A model generated the notes under the pieces. It was not told the origin of the DNA, did no database searches, and saw only the letters and a program-made list of their open reading frames with translations. Positions 16,571-25,176 of a stretch of 64,000 nucleotides of DNA are shown in pieces; the first letter of the stretch is position 1; each line of letters begins with the position of its first letter. The stretch is taken from NCBI RefSeq assembly GCF_000428125.1, contig NZ_ATZI01000007.1, positions 62,001 to 126,000 on the forward strand, in the 5' to 3' direction. Made by a program: the position numbers and the translations under genes. Origin of the DNA: Bacteroides graminisolvens DSM 19988 = JCM 15093 (GTDB taxonomy: Bacteria; Bacteroidota; Bacteroidia; Bacteroidales; Bacteroidaceae).

Positions 16571-17385
16571 ATGGAAATTATCAAAGAAAAGACGGTTGCC
16601 TTTACCGGAAATCGCACACTTACAACATCAACCGGACACCCGGATAACAATCTGGAGAATGTCATTCGAACTGAACTTTATTATGTCCTCGAAGAATTAT
16701 ATCAGGAAGGCAAAAATACCTTTCTCAGTGGTATGGCCATCGGCTTTGTAGGCTGGCAGCAGAGACAGTTCTTGATTTAAAGAGAAGTCACTCCGATGTG
16801 AAACTATATGCTATTATCCCTTTCGTTGGTCAGGAAGATAGATTTAATCACCGGGACAAAGTAAGATATAAGCAACTATGTGAAGCTGTCGACGAAAGGC
16901 ATGTAATATGGAGTCGGGAGTATAGCAGAATATCATATTTGAAGCGGAATGACTTTATGGTAGATAACTGTTGTGAAGTGATAGCTTATAGCAACGGAGA
17001 TGGAAGCGGCACACTTTATACTATTGACAGGGCCACAAAAAATAATATCAATGTACTGAACCTCTACGACGAACTGGCCGAATATTTTGCCATAGATTGT
17101 GATGTAAAGCGTTTCTTGCAGGAGCATACTCGTGTGCCCGATATGAAATACGGACGTGAAGGTGTAATATTCAGCGGAAACAATCAGCCATTTCCAGTAA
17201 ACTTTGAACAAATCAATACTGTTGAGAGCAAACGAGGACGGCTGATTTTTACGCTTAAAAATGATACCGTGATTGGAAAGTCGCTCTTTTCGGAAGATTG
17301 TTGGATAAGGAGTTTTGGCGGAGAACCATTGACTAACAGTTCCAAATGGTTTTCTGCGTTAAAAAAACTACTGGGAAGACAATAG
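16571..17385 (+). pseudogene. DUF1273/YpsA-like (SLOG family) gene with a frameshift
   Basis: The first part, MEIIKEKTVAFTGNRTL...EGKNTFLSGMAIGFVGW, is the start of a DUF1273-type nucleotide-binding SLOG protein. The frame breaks near 16756, where TGG is followed by CAGCAGAG and loss of one base is the simplest explanation. The other frame then continues AETVLDLKRSHSDVKLYAIIPFVGQEDRF...RYKQLCEA to SKWFSALKKLLGRQ at 17385. Joined length is about 271 aa. DUF1273 genes are common in mobile elements. Decay of this gene fits the degraded state of the region. Confidence 0.8.
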
Positions 17386-17560
17386 ATGAGATAAATGACC
17401 TACTTTTTTTACTCAATTTGCTCTGAACTCGCACACTTGGGCTACTATCCGAATTAGCAGGTTGTTAGAGGTGTAAATGTATGTATATTCCGCTACTTGT
17501 GCGGCTTCCCATGCACTGCAATAAGTGGTGAAAATCAGTATTATCTTAGCCAAAAAGCAT

Positions 17561-17568
17561 TATCTTTG
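17561..17568 (+). promoter_or_regulatory. -7 promoter element of the second HU gene
   Basis: TATCTTTG matches TAnnTTTG, 30 bp before the HU start codon. The preceding interval 17386-17560 shows nothing else. Confidence 0.5.
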
Positions 17569-17598
17569 TGGCTCTTAACAAAAAAATATTTGTAGAAA

Positions 17599-17877
17599 AT
17601 GACAAAAGCTGATATTGTTAGCCAAATTGCTAAAACGACCGGAGTGGATAAAACTCAAGTGGCTTCTGTGGTGGAAGCGTTTATGGAGAGTGTGAAAGGA
17701 ACGATGGCCTCCGGAGAGAATGTTTACCTGAGAGGATTCGGCACCTTTCAGATAAAGAAGCGTGCTGAGAAGACAGCCCGTAATATCTCGAAAAATACCA
17801 CTATAATTATTCCGGCACATAGTGTTCCGGCTTTTAAACCAGCTAAAGAATTTATCTTAGCCGTTAAAAAGCAGTAG
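17599..17877 (+). CDS. HU-family DNA-binding protein
   Basis: The 92-aa protein is a canonical HU: MTKADIVSQIAKTTGVDKTQVASVVEAFMESVKGTM, GENVYLRGFGTFQIKKRAEKTARN and the arm-tip region ending IPAHSVPAFKPAKEF. The conserved Pro of the DNA-intercalating tip is in the expected area. It overlaps the GTG start of the next gene by one base, indicating an operon. Confidence 0.93.
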   Translation: MTKADIVSQIAKTTGVDKTQVASVVEAFMESVKGTMASGENVYLRGFGTFQIKKRAEKTARNISKNTTIIIPAHSVPAFKPAKEFILAVKKQ

Positions 17878-18149
17878 TGAATAACATTACGAAATATAAC
17901 CTGAAAACAACACTAATATCAGTCGCAAAGCTGATATTGTTGTATAGTGCTCTGGCTTTCCTGATTGCGCCGCAGAGTGATGGCTTCGTGTGGAGCTCCA
18001 TCAATCCGTTGGAGTTTCTGGAAGGAGTTGTTTTTGCTCTCGGTTTCGGATTGGGGGTTCCGGTGTGGCTATCGGTAATCGTGATCGGGTTGTTTTCGTT
18101 TTTGCTGTTTGTCGTCTTTTTGTGGGTTGCACGGAAGATGGTGAAATAA
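17877..18149 (+). CDS. Hypothetical membrane protein
   Basis: 90 aa with GTG start overlapping the HU stop. Two hydrophobic segments are visible (about 15-33, LILLYSALAFLIAP, and 45-85, with VVFALGFGLGVPVWLSVIVIGLFSFLLFVVFLW). No family is recognised. One-base overlap with the HU gene suggests co-translation; similar HU plus small membrane protein pairs occur in Bacteroides, but no role can be given. Confidence 0.6.
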   Translation: MNNITKYNLKTTLISVAKLILLYSALAFLIAPQSDGFVWSSINPLEFLEGVVFALGFGLGVPVWLSVIVIGLFSFLLFVVFLWVARKMVK

Positions 18150-18201
18150 GAAAATGACATCGTGGTGATGTCCTTTCTTGTTTTCGGAGATTTTCAGAGT
18201 C

Positions 18202-18378
18202 TTATTTCTTAGACTCTTCCAATGACGCTTTACGAAACTCTTTCATAGCCTTTTCGATTTCCAAAGAAGCTTTGCGAGCACGAGTTCCGGCAGCTTTGTT
18301 TCCGTTTTCTGCTTGAGCAGCAGCATCAGTTTTGAAAGCCGTATATGCAGCTTCGATCTTTTCGATTAATTCTTTCAT
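18202..18378 (-). CDS. Histone H1/Hc1-like protein
   Basis: 58 aa, starting MKELIEKIEAAYTAFKTDAA and containing NGNKAAGTRARKASLEIEKAMKEFRKASLEE, a Lys/Arg/Ala-rich helical pattern typical of the small Hc1-like histones of Bacteroides. Expected to bind DNA without sequence specificity. It sits between the HU operon and the integrase in a prophage-like region, but close relatives are ordinary chromosomal genes, so it may mark host DNA rather than the element. Confidence 0.8.
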   Translation of the reverse strand: MKELIEKIEAAYTAFKTDAAAQAENGNKAAGTRARKASLEIEKAMKEFRKASLEESKK

Positions 18379-18432
18379 TTTTTGTTAATTTGTTAGTTTA
18401 TACCTATTTGGCGGCAAAGATAATGATCCTCA

Positions 18433-19713
18433 TTAAATTGTATTCATAACCTGATTGTCAATTGCTTTTTGAGTCGTATTTTTAAAGTAGTGTTTAAATA
18501 TTGTTTGTGGGCTATTCCCTGCCATCTCAGCTACAATAGCCGGATGCACATTGTCTGCTATCATAGTTGTGATAAATGTTCCTCTGGCTGAATACCATGT
18601 TATTTTATCATTGTACTTAATTACTTCGGATAATTTCCGCAAAGTAATATTAACCTTTGTTCGAATCTTATTCATCCGGCTTCTCTTTTTGGATTCGGTT
18701 GTATGTCTGAAAGAGAAGATAGGTAGGACATAATTTCCAAAGCACTTGTTTTTATATTTTTCAGCAATAGCTCTCGCTTTGGGATGAAAAATAATAGATG
18801 CTTTTTTCGGGAATTTTGTACGCTCATAAGTCAATCTTCCATCTTTATCAATACAATCCCATGTCAGAAAACAAACATCGACGTTAGCCATGCCGCCCGT
18901 GTAAAAACTAAAAAGGAATAAATCAATGTGGAACTGTTCTATACGAGAGAAAAGGGTTCTATCGACATTCTCTATCTTTCGGATTACGTCTAAGGGGATT
19001 GTTTTGGGCTCAAACTTTTTTGGCTTCATTTTAGGCTGAACACGCTGGAAAATACTCATATCCGCATCAGGAACTCCCATTTTGTTCGCATAGTATACAA
19101 TTCCTCTCAGCACTTTCATGTTGCCATATAAGTTACCTTCATTCCCATTCTCTGCACCTCGCTTTTGCAAGAAAAAGCAAAAAGCATCAGCAAATTCCTC
19201 TGTTATATCTTCAAAATAGTAGGAGGATAGAGCCCGATTGTATTTTTGCAGTGTAAATTCTTCTAATACACGCCGCATACATCTATAGCGTCGAGCTGTG
19301 CCAACACTGGTAAGAACATTGCCATTTTTGATTCGTTCTCTATGACAAAGCTTATCATTGAGGATATCGAACATTTGGCAAACAGAAATAACTTTTGTGG
19401 ATTGACGCTTTTTATCGATATTGTCAAAGCTATGAGACCACTGAACAGGAGCCCATTGTTTGCATTCTGCTTCCCAATCCTCAGCAACTTTAAGGTACTT
19501 GGTTTTAAATTCAATTAGCTTCTGATTTTTCTCAGAAGCTTCTACTCCCTTGGACTTGAATTGTTGAGTCTGGCTATCCCAGTCTTTAATAGGACCAGTA
19601 ATGTTTAATGCCTTTGTGACTCTTGCGTAACCAGTCTTGAAGAAGACTGCCTCCAGTTTTACTAACTGCGGGGTTTTTGGGTTTTCTTTTCCTTTGATGT
19701 TAATTGTAAACAT
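18433..19713 (-). CDS. Tyrosine recombinase / integrase
   Basis: The 426-aa protein from ATG 19713 (MFTINIKGKENPK) has an N-terminal arm-binding domain, a SAM-like core-binding domain (about 100-200) and a C-terminal catalytic domain: FYTGGMANVDVCFLTWDCI holds the region of the first Arg position, TWYSARGTFITTMI has the HxxR-like box with Ser in place of His, and HYFKNT carries the catalytic Tyr. In many Bacteroides integrases the first catalytic Arg is A-R-x-x-D; here M-A-N-V-D replaces it, so activity is doubtful. This may be a decayed or divergent enzyme. An in-frame TTG three codons upstream is less likely as start. Confidence 0.85.
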   Translation of the reverse strand: MFTINIKGKENPKTPQLVKLEAVFFKTGYARVTKALNITGPIKDWDSQTQQFKSKGVEASEKNQKLIEFKTKYLKVAEDWEAECKQWAPVQWSHSFDNIDKKRQSTKVISVCQMFDILNDKLCHRERIKNGNVLTSVGTARRYRCMRRVLEEFTLQKYNRALSSYYFEDITEEFADAFCFFLQKRGAENGNEGNLYGNMKVLRGIVYYANKMGVPDADMSIFQRVQPKMKPKKFEPKTIPLDVIRKIENVDRTLFSRIEQFHIDLFLFSFYTGGMANVDVCFLTWDCIDKDGRLTYERTKFPKKASIIFHPKARAIAEKYKNKCFGNYVLPIFSFRHTTESKKRSRMNKIRTKVNITLRKLSEVIKYNDKITWYSARGTFITTMIADNVHPAIVAEMAGNSPQTIFKHYFKNTTQKAIDNQVMNTI

Positions 19714-19888
19714 AGCATACAAGTTTAATCGTTATACGTTTTTTGGGAATAATCCAGAGTCCAAACCAGACTACATGAATTACTACATCGGAATAGTACC
19801 TTTGCCCAAAAAAGGTTTAATTTTGCCATGAGAAACACCTCTATGGCTCTAAACCTGTATGATTGAATTAATCTAATATGCTATGTTT
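19708..19888. repeat. 12-bp perfect inverted repeat flanking the integrase start
   Basis: AAACATAGCATA (19708-19719), overlapping the integrase start codon, is the exact inverse of TATGCTATGTTT (19877-19888). Candidate integrase arm or regulator sites; no attachment core was identified. Confidence 0.4.
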
Positions 19889-19894
19889 CTGTTA

Positions 19895-19924
19895 TTTACA
19901 ATATACTTGATTGTATATTGTAAA
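19895..19924. repeat. AT-rich perfect hairpin
   Basis: TTTACAATATAC and GTATATTGTAAA form a perfect 12-bp stem with a 6-nt loop, immediately beside the dnaK terminator. It may be an operator or part of the insertion junction. Confidence 0.5.
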
Positions 19925-19928
19925 AAGG

Positions 19929-19956
19929 GGGTGTGTCAATATTAATTAACACACCC
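19929..19956 (-). terminator. Terminator downstream of dnaK
   Basis: GGGTGTGT / ACACACCC stem with a 12-nt AT-rich loop. On the minus strand, leaving dnaK, it is followed by CCTTTTTAC. Located 36 bp after the dnaK stop. Confidence 0.75.
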
Positions 19957-19991
19957 TCATTTTACTATGATTGATTATCTCTAATCGTTCT

Positions 19992-21893
19992 TTACTTCAC
20001 CTCCTCAAAATCAGCATCTTGAACATTATCACCATTCTTGCTGTCATCTGCATTAGCTTGTCCGGCATTCATGTCCGGTCCGGGCTGTGCCCCGCTTTGT
20101 GCATACATCTCAGCACTTGCAGCTTGGAAAGCAGTATTAACCTCGGCCATAGCTGTGTCAATTGCTGCTAAATCCTGAGCTTTATGAGCATCTTTCAATT
20201 TGGTAAGTGCAGCTTCAATAGGAGCTTTCTTATCAGCAGAAAGTTTATCACCCAGTTCTTCCAATTGCTTTTCAGTTTGGAAAATCATGCTGTCTGCCTG
20301 GTTCAGCTTATCAATCTTTTCACGTTCTTTCTTGTCAGCTTCTGCATTGGCTTCCGCTTCGGCTTTCATACGATCAATTTCCTCCTTGCTTAAGCCACTG
20401 GATGCTTCGATACGAATAGCCTGCTCTTTGCCTGTTGCTTTATCTTTTGCAGAAACCTTCAAGATACCGTTTGCGTCAATATCGAAAGTAACTTCAACTT
20501 GAGGAATACCACGACGCGCAGGAGCAATACCTGTCAGGTTGAACTGACCGATTGATTTGTTCTGTGAAGCCATGGGGCGTTCCCCTTGCAACACGTGAAT
20601 GGTTACCTCAGTCTGGTTGTCGGCAGCTGTCGAGAATGTTTCACTCTTCTTGCAAGGAATAGTGGTATTGGCATCAATCAGCTTGGTCATTACACCACCT
20701 AATGTTTCAATACCCATTGAAAGAGGAGTTACATCCAACAATACCACACCTTTAATTTCGTCAGTCAAAACAGCACCCTGTACGGCAGCACCTACAGCAA
20801 CCACCTCATCGGGGTTCACACCTTTGGAAGGAGTCTTACCGAAGAAATCTTCAACTAGCTTCTGAATAGAAGGAATACGTGAAGATCCACCTACCAAGAT
20901 CACTTCATCAATGTCTGAATTGCTAAGTCCGGCATCGCTCATAGCCTTCTTACAAGGTTCCAAACAAGCCTGAATCAAATCGTGAGCCAACGATTCAAAC
21001 TTAGCACGAGTCAGCGTTTTAACCAAGTGTTTAGGTACACCGCCAACCGGCATGATGTATGGCAGGTTGATTTCTGTTGAAGTAGATGACGAAAGTTCTA
21101 TCTTTGCTTTTTCAGCAGCTTCCTTCAAACGTTGCAGAGCCATTGGATCCTGAGTAAGGTCTGCTCCTTCATCGTTTTTAAATTCTTGTACCAACCAGTT
21201 AATGATAACCTGGTCGAAGTCATCACCACCCAAGTGAGTATCACCATTGGTTGAAAGTACCTCAAACACACCGCCACCGAACTCAAGGATTGAGATATCG
21301 AAAGTACCGCCACCTAAGTCGAATACGGCAATCTTCATATCCTTATGAGCTTTGTCAAGACCGTAAGCCAAGGCAGCAGCTGTTGGTTCGTTCACAATAC
21401 GTTTTACCTCAAGTCCGGCAATTTGTCCGGCTTCTTTGGTAGCCTGACGCTGTGAGTCGCTGAAATAAGCAGGCACAGTAATTACAGCTTCAGTAACCTC
21501 TTGTCCCAAGTAATCTTCTGCTGTCTTTTTCATTTTCTGAAGAATCATGGCAGAGATTTCTTGCGGAGTATAAAGACGTCCGTCGATGTCAACGCGCGGC
21601 GTATTGTTATCACCCTTCACTACTTTATAAGGCACACGTGCAGTTTCCTTCTGAACCTGATCCCAGTTCTCTCCCATGAAACGTTTGATGGAAAAGACTG
21701 TTCTCTGAGGATTCGTGATTGCCTGACGTTTAGCAGGATCACCTACTTTACGTTCGCCGCCATCAATAAATGCCACAATAGAAGGAGTTGTACGTTTACC
21801 TTCGCTATTTGAAATAACAACCGGTTCGTTTCCTTCGAATACAGAGACGCAGGAGTTTGTTGTTCCTAAGTCTATACCAATAATTTTTCCCAT
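19992..21893 (-). CDS. dnaK: Chaperone DnaK (Hsp70)
   Basis: The 633-aa ATP-dependent chaperone folds and protects proteins with DnaJ and GrpE. The N-terminal actin-like ATPase starts [20 protein letters not shown], has [16 protein letters not shown] and [11 protein letters not shown]; the substrate domain begins near [16 protein letters not shown]; the lid ends in [11 protein letters not shown], close to the classic DnaK tail. Length is normal. It is monocistronic by context, since dnaJ and grpE are not adjacent, as usual in Bacteroides. A sigma-54-like promoter sequence lies 77-91 bp upstream of the start. Confidence 0.98.
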   Translation of the reverse strand: MGKIIGIDLGTTNSCVSVFEGNEPVVISNSEGKRTTPSIVAFIDGGERKVGDPAKRQAITNPQRTVFSIKRFMGENWDQVQKETARVPYKVVKGDNNTPRVDIDGRLYTPQEISAMILQKMKKTAEDYLGQEVTEAVITVPAYFSDSQRQATKEAGQIAGLEVKRIVNEPTAAALAYGLDKAHKDMKIAVFDLGGGTFDISILEFGGGVFEVLSTNGDTHLGGDDFDQVIINWLVQEFKNDEGADLTQDPMALQRLKEAAEKAKIELSSSTSTEINLPYIMPVGGVPKHLVKTLTRAKFESLAHDLIQACLEPCKKAMSDAGLSNSDIDEVILVGGSSRIPSIQKLVEDFFGKTPSKGVNPDEVVAVGAAVQGAVLTDEIKGVVLLDVTPLSMGIETLGGVMTKLIDANTTIPCKKSETFSTAADNQTEVTIHVLQGERPMASQNKSIGQFNLTGIAPARRGIPQVEVTFDIDANGILKVSAKDKATGKEQAIRIEASSGLSKEEIDRMKAEAEANAEADKKEREKIDKLNQADSMIFQTEKQLEELGDKLSADKKAPIEAALTKLKDAHKAQDLAAIDTAMAEVNTAFQAASAEMYAQSGAQPGPDMNAGQANADDSKNGDNVQDADFEEVK

Positions 21894-21969
21894 GATTATC
21901 TATTTTTTAATTGTTATTATTCGTTTTGAATGCTACCGGAGTCAAACCTCGGCAGACGTCAATGAAAGG

Positions 21970-21984
21970 ACAAACCTTGTGCCA
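21970..21984 (-). promoter_or_regulatory. Sigma-54-like (-24/-12) promoter of dnaK
   Basis: On the minus strand TTGGCACAAGGTTTGTC has -24 TGGCAC (21979-21984), five bases, then TTGT (21970-21973). The only deviation from TGGCAC-N5-TTGC is the last base. Initiation would fall near 21958, giving a leader of about 65 nt. clpB has a better match to the same pattern. Confidence 0.4.
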
Positions 21985-22149
21985 AAACGTAAAGCCAAGA
22001 ATCCGGCATCGGTTTCTGACAGTAGAAAATGTCGTTTTTAGTCCTTATAAGAAGAGAAAACTGACAGAAAGGCAGAATTTTGAGAGCCGGACGTGAAGAG
22101 TTGGTTCATTTAGATGCGTCATTAAAGACTGTGGTATTTATAAAATGAA

Positions 22150-22157
22150 TATCTTTG
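22150..22157 (+). promoter_or_regulatory. -7 promoter element of the ABC importer operon
   Basis: TATCTTTG fits TAnnTTTG, 30 bp before the start of the binding-protein gene. No cobalamin riboswitch box was found in 21990-22187, which is otherwise featureless. Confidence 0.5.
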
Positions 22158-22187
22158 TGTACTGAATCATTTTAAATAAAAAAACGA

Positions 22188-23324
22188 ATGAAGAAATTGC
22201 TTTGTTTACTATACCTGCCTCTGTGCTTATTGCTCCTGTCTTGTGGCAATTCCAAGCAAAATCGTAACTCGGAGGTAGCTGAAGGCAAACCTGTAGATTT
22301 GTTATACGCCAAACGCTTCAGCATCGTTCACAACACTGATTACACAACGGTAACCGTATATAATCCGTGGCAGAACAACGAGGTATACGATACGTATTAC
22401 TTGGTTAAAGACGAGAAGGTTCGGGTTCCTGAAAATGGTCATAAAATAAAAATCCCTTTGCAATCGCTGATGATCAACTCGGCAACACATTTAGGGTTTA
22501 TGGAGTTATTGGGAGAGCTTGATAAAGTAAAAGGGGTGTTTAGTTCTGCCTATATCTATAACCCTACTATCTTAAAAGGGGTGGCAGAAGGAAAGATAAA
22601 AGATTTGGGAGATGCGTTCAATCTGGACATAGAGAATCTCATCTTATTGCATCCGCAAGCTATTATGACATCGGCTTATAACGCCGATGATGAGAACAGC
22701 AAACGTATGAAGCAGACTGGCATTGCTATTATTTATAATATTGAGTGGCAGGAGAAAACGTTGTTAGGCAGGGCAGAATGGATCAAGTTCATGGGAGCTT
22801 TCTTCGACAAAGAACAGTTGGCCGACAGTATTTTTCATTCTGTTGAAACCAGATACAACGAAATCAAGGCAGCTGCTTCAAAGGTTCAAAACAAACCCGG
22901 CATTTTATCGGGACAAGATTACAGGGGCAGTTGGTCTATGCCTACCGGACTAAGCTACAACGCTCAATTGTTTCGTGATGCGGGAGGAAGTTACTTTTAC
23001 GCCAATGACACAACAGCAAGCGGCAGCCGAAGCAGTACCATTGAAGAAGCTCTGGTACACTTCGGACAAGCGGATGTTTGGGTAGGTGCCGATGCTTCGT
23101 CTTTAGAGGAATTAGGAAGTATAGACAAGAAATACCAACTATTCAAAGCATTCAAAAACAAACAGGTATACAATATTAATAAGCGGAAAAATAAAAACGG
23201 GGGGAATGATTATTGGGAAAGTGGTGTAGCCCGACCCGATTTATTGTTGAGTGACATGATTCGCATCTTGCACCCCGAATTGCTTCCCGACTACGAAACG
23301 GTTTACATGGAGAAACTAAAATAA
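22188..23324 (+). CDS. ABC transporter substrate-binding lipoprotein (BtuF/FecB/heme type)
   Basis: The 378-aa lipoprotein (LLLLSC, Cys19) has the class III periplasmic-binding fold: an N-terminal lobe with VNPWQNNEVYDTYYLV-like beta segments and SATHLGFMELLGELDKVKGVFSS, a long linking helix, and a C-terminal lobe with IEEALVHFGQADVWVGADA and the basic patch KQVYNINKRKNKNGGNDYWE. Such proteins deliver ferric siderophore, heme or vitamin B12 to a FecCD-type permease, encoded next. The ligand cannot be told. It is the first gene of a three-gene operon. Confidence 0.88.
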   Translation: MKKLLCLLYLPLCLLLLSCGNSKQNRNSEVAEGKPVDLLYAKRFSIVHNTDYTTVTVYNPWQNNEVYDTYYLVKDEKVRVPENGHKIKIPLQSLMINSATHLGFMELLGELDKVKGVFSSAYIYNPTILKGVAEGKIKDLGDAFNLDIENLILLHPQAIMTSAYNADDENSKRMKQTGIAIIYNIEWQEKTLLGRAEWIKFMGAFFDKEQLADSIFHSVETRYNEIKAAASKVQNKPGILSGQDYRGSWSMPTGLSYNAQLFRDAGGSYFYANDTTASGSRSSTIEEALVHFGQADVWVGADASSLEELGSIDKKYQLFKAFKNKQVYNINKRKNKNGGNDYWESGVARPDLLLSDMIRILHPELLPDYETVYMEKLK

Positions 23325-23335
23325 CCGACTGGCTA

Positions 23336-24325
23336 ATGAAGTACAGATTCACACTATTATTCGTCGCTTTCGGAATGGCATTGTTGGCAGATATCATTCT
23401 GGGCAGTGTTAACATTCCGCTCAGTGAAATATGGGGAACATTGACCGGACATGAAGGGAATGAGATTTACCGTGAAATTATTCTCAACCACCGCATTCCC
23501 AAAGCATTAACAGCTATATGTACCGGTGCAGCCTTATCGGTGGCGGGCGTGATGATGCAAACGCTGTTTCACAACCCGCTGGCCGGACCGGATGTACTCG
23601 GGGTGACTTCAGGTGCCAGCTTGGGAGTTGCCTTGCTTACCTTAAGCACTGCTGCACTTCCTTTTGCCTTTGTTTCGGGTTGGGGACAGGTACTGGCTGC
23701 CGTAATAGGAGCCACTGCTGTTTTGCTGCTTATCATCGTGGCCTCTGTCAAGATTCCCCAAACCGTGTCATTACTCATCATCGGTATGATGTTCGGCAAC
23801 TTTGCCGGAGCCATTGTCAGCATCATGCAAAGCATCAGCAACCCCGACATGCTAAAGCTTTTTATCACATGGACCTTCGGCAGCTTATCATCCGTTGGTT
23901 GGGAGCAGATGTGGGTAATGGTGTTCGCTATCATGGGCGGACTTTTTATGGCTTTCTTGCTGCAGAAGCAATTAAATATCTTTCTATTGGGAAAGAATTA
24001 CGCTGCCGGACTGGGAATTTCCGTCATGCGACTTCGTTTTCTGGTCATCCTTGCCACGGCATTACTTGCCGGCACATCAACCGCATTCACGGGTCCCATC
24101 GCATTTATAGGTATTACGATGCCACACATCGCCAGGGGATTGATGGAAACATCCAATCATCGCATTATTTTTCCGGCTGTGATATTGTGTGGTGCCACCG
24201 TTATGTTGTTGTGTGATATTATTTCTCAACTTCCGGGTACGCAGGGAACTCTTCCAATTAATGCCGTCACCGCTTTGTTTGGCGCCCCGGTTATTGTGTG
24301 GATTATCATTAAAAATAAAGGATAA
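23336..24325 (+). CDS. FecCD/BtuC-type ABC permease
   Basis: The 329-aa polytopic inner-membrane protein belongs to the BtuC/FecC family: GVMMQTLFHNPLAGPDVLGVTSGASLGVAL is the family signature, and the cytoplasmic loop GLGISVMRLRFLVILATALLAGTSTAFTGPIAFIGITMPHIAR holds the coupling region that contacts the ATPase. It starts 11 bp after the binding-protein gene. The ATPase gene that normally follows is absent; a dehydrogenase gene takes its place 4 bp downstream. The importer must use an ATPase encoded elsewhere, or be non-functional. Confidence 0.92.
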   Translation: MKYRFTLLFVAFGMALLADIILGSVNIPLSEIWGTLTGHEGNEIYREIILNHRIPKALTAICTGAALSVAGVMMQTLFHNPLAGPDVLGVTSGASLGVALLTLSTAALPFAFVSGWGQVLAAVIGATAVLLLIIVASVKIPQTVSLLIIGMMFGNFAGAIVSIMQSISNPDMLKLFITWTFGSLSSVGWEQMWVMVFAIMGGLFMAFLLQKQLNIFLLGKNYAAGLGISVMRLRFLVILATALLAGTSTAFTGPIAFIGITMPHIARGLMETSNHRIIFPAVILCGATVMLLCDIISQLPGTQGTLPINAVTALFGAPVIVWIIIKNKG

Positions 24326-24329
24326 ACAG

Positions 24330-25061
24330 ATGGAAAAACGTGTATTTGTTACCGGAGCTGCATCCGGAATAGGCAAAGCAATTGTAGAGGCATTTTGCAT
24401 GGACGGAGCAAAAGTCGCTTTCTGTGATGTTGATGTGGTCAAAGGAAATCTACTCAGCAAACAAACCAATGCCCGCTTTTTTGAGGCGGATGTGAAGAAT
24501 GAAGAAGCTCTGGAACATACCATGCGCGTTTTATTCGATGAGTGGGGCGACATTGACGTAATCGTTAACAATGCCGGTATCAGTGAGTTCTCTCCGATTA
24601 CAGAAACTACCGTAGCGGAGTTTGATAAGATTTTGGCAACCAACCTGCGCCCTGCATTCATTACTTCTCGTTTGCTGGCCGTTCACAGAAGTCTACAAAC
24701 AGAGGCTAATCCTTATGGGCGTATCATCAACATTGCCTCAACCCGGTATTTGATGAGTGAGCCTCACAGTGAAGGTTATGCCGCATCCAAAGGCGGAATT
24801 TATTCACTAACACATGCTCTGGCTTTGTCGCTGAGTAAATATGGCATCACCGTCAATTCCATTGCTCCAGGGTGGATAGAAAACAATAACTACGAAACAT
24901 TAACCGACGCTGATCATGAGCAACATCCGTCACAACGGGTAGGCAAACCGGAAGACATAGCCCGTACCTGCCTTTTTCTTTGCCAACACGAGAATAATTT
25001 TATTAACGCAGAGAATATTGTGATAGATGGAGGCATGACAAAGAAGATGATCTATATATAA
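24330..25061 (+). CDS. Short-chain dehydrogenase/reductase (SDR)
   Basis: 243 aa from ATG 24330 (MEKRVFVTGAASGIGKAIVEAF), giving the classical SDR cofactor motif TGxxxGIG, NNAG (residues about 78-81) and the catalytic S...YAASK (Tyr and Lys). The acidic residue after the second strand (CDVDVV) suggests NAD rather than NADP. Substrate unknown. It is tightly coupled to the permease gene, so it may act on the imported compound, though this is only inferred from position. Confidence 0.88.
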   Translation: MEKRVFVTGAASGIGKAIVEAFCMDGAKVAFCDVDVVKGNLLSKQTNARFFEADVKNEEALEHTMRVLFDEWGDIDVIVNNAGISEFSPITETTVAEFDKILATNLRPAFITSRLLAVHRSLQTEANPYGRIINIASTRYLMSEPHSEGYAASKGGIYSLTHALALSLSKYGITVNSIAPGWIENNNYETLTDADHEQHPSQRVGKPEDIARTCLFLCQHENNFINAENIVIDGGMTKKMIYI

Positions 25062-25082
25062 TTGCGTTCCGATTTATTTTTT

Positions 25083-25090
25083 TATCTTTG
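25083..25090 (+). promoter_or_regulatory. -7 promoter element of the carboxynorspermidine dehydrogenase gene
   Basis: TATCTTTG matches TAnnTTTG and lies in the 115-bp gap upstream of the gene at 25177, leaving a leader of about 80 nt. Confidence 0.5.
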
Positions 25091-25176
25091 CTCTGTTTAT
25101 TTCAAACGACGACCTAACAAACCTGTTCGTTCGTTGTTATAGATTGATACTAAATATATAAAGCTAAATAATTAAA

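Noticed and set aside
21990..22187. Cobalamin riboswitch upstream of the importer operon
   Set aside because: No B12-box-like sequence or matching stem was found, so ligand assignment to B12 was not made.
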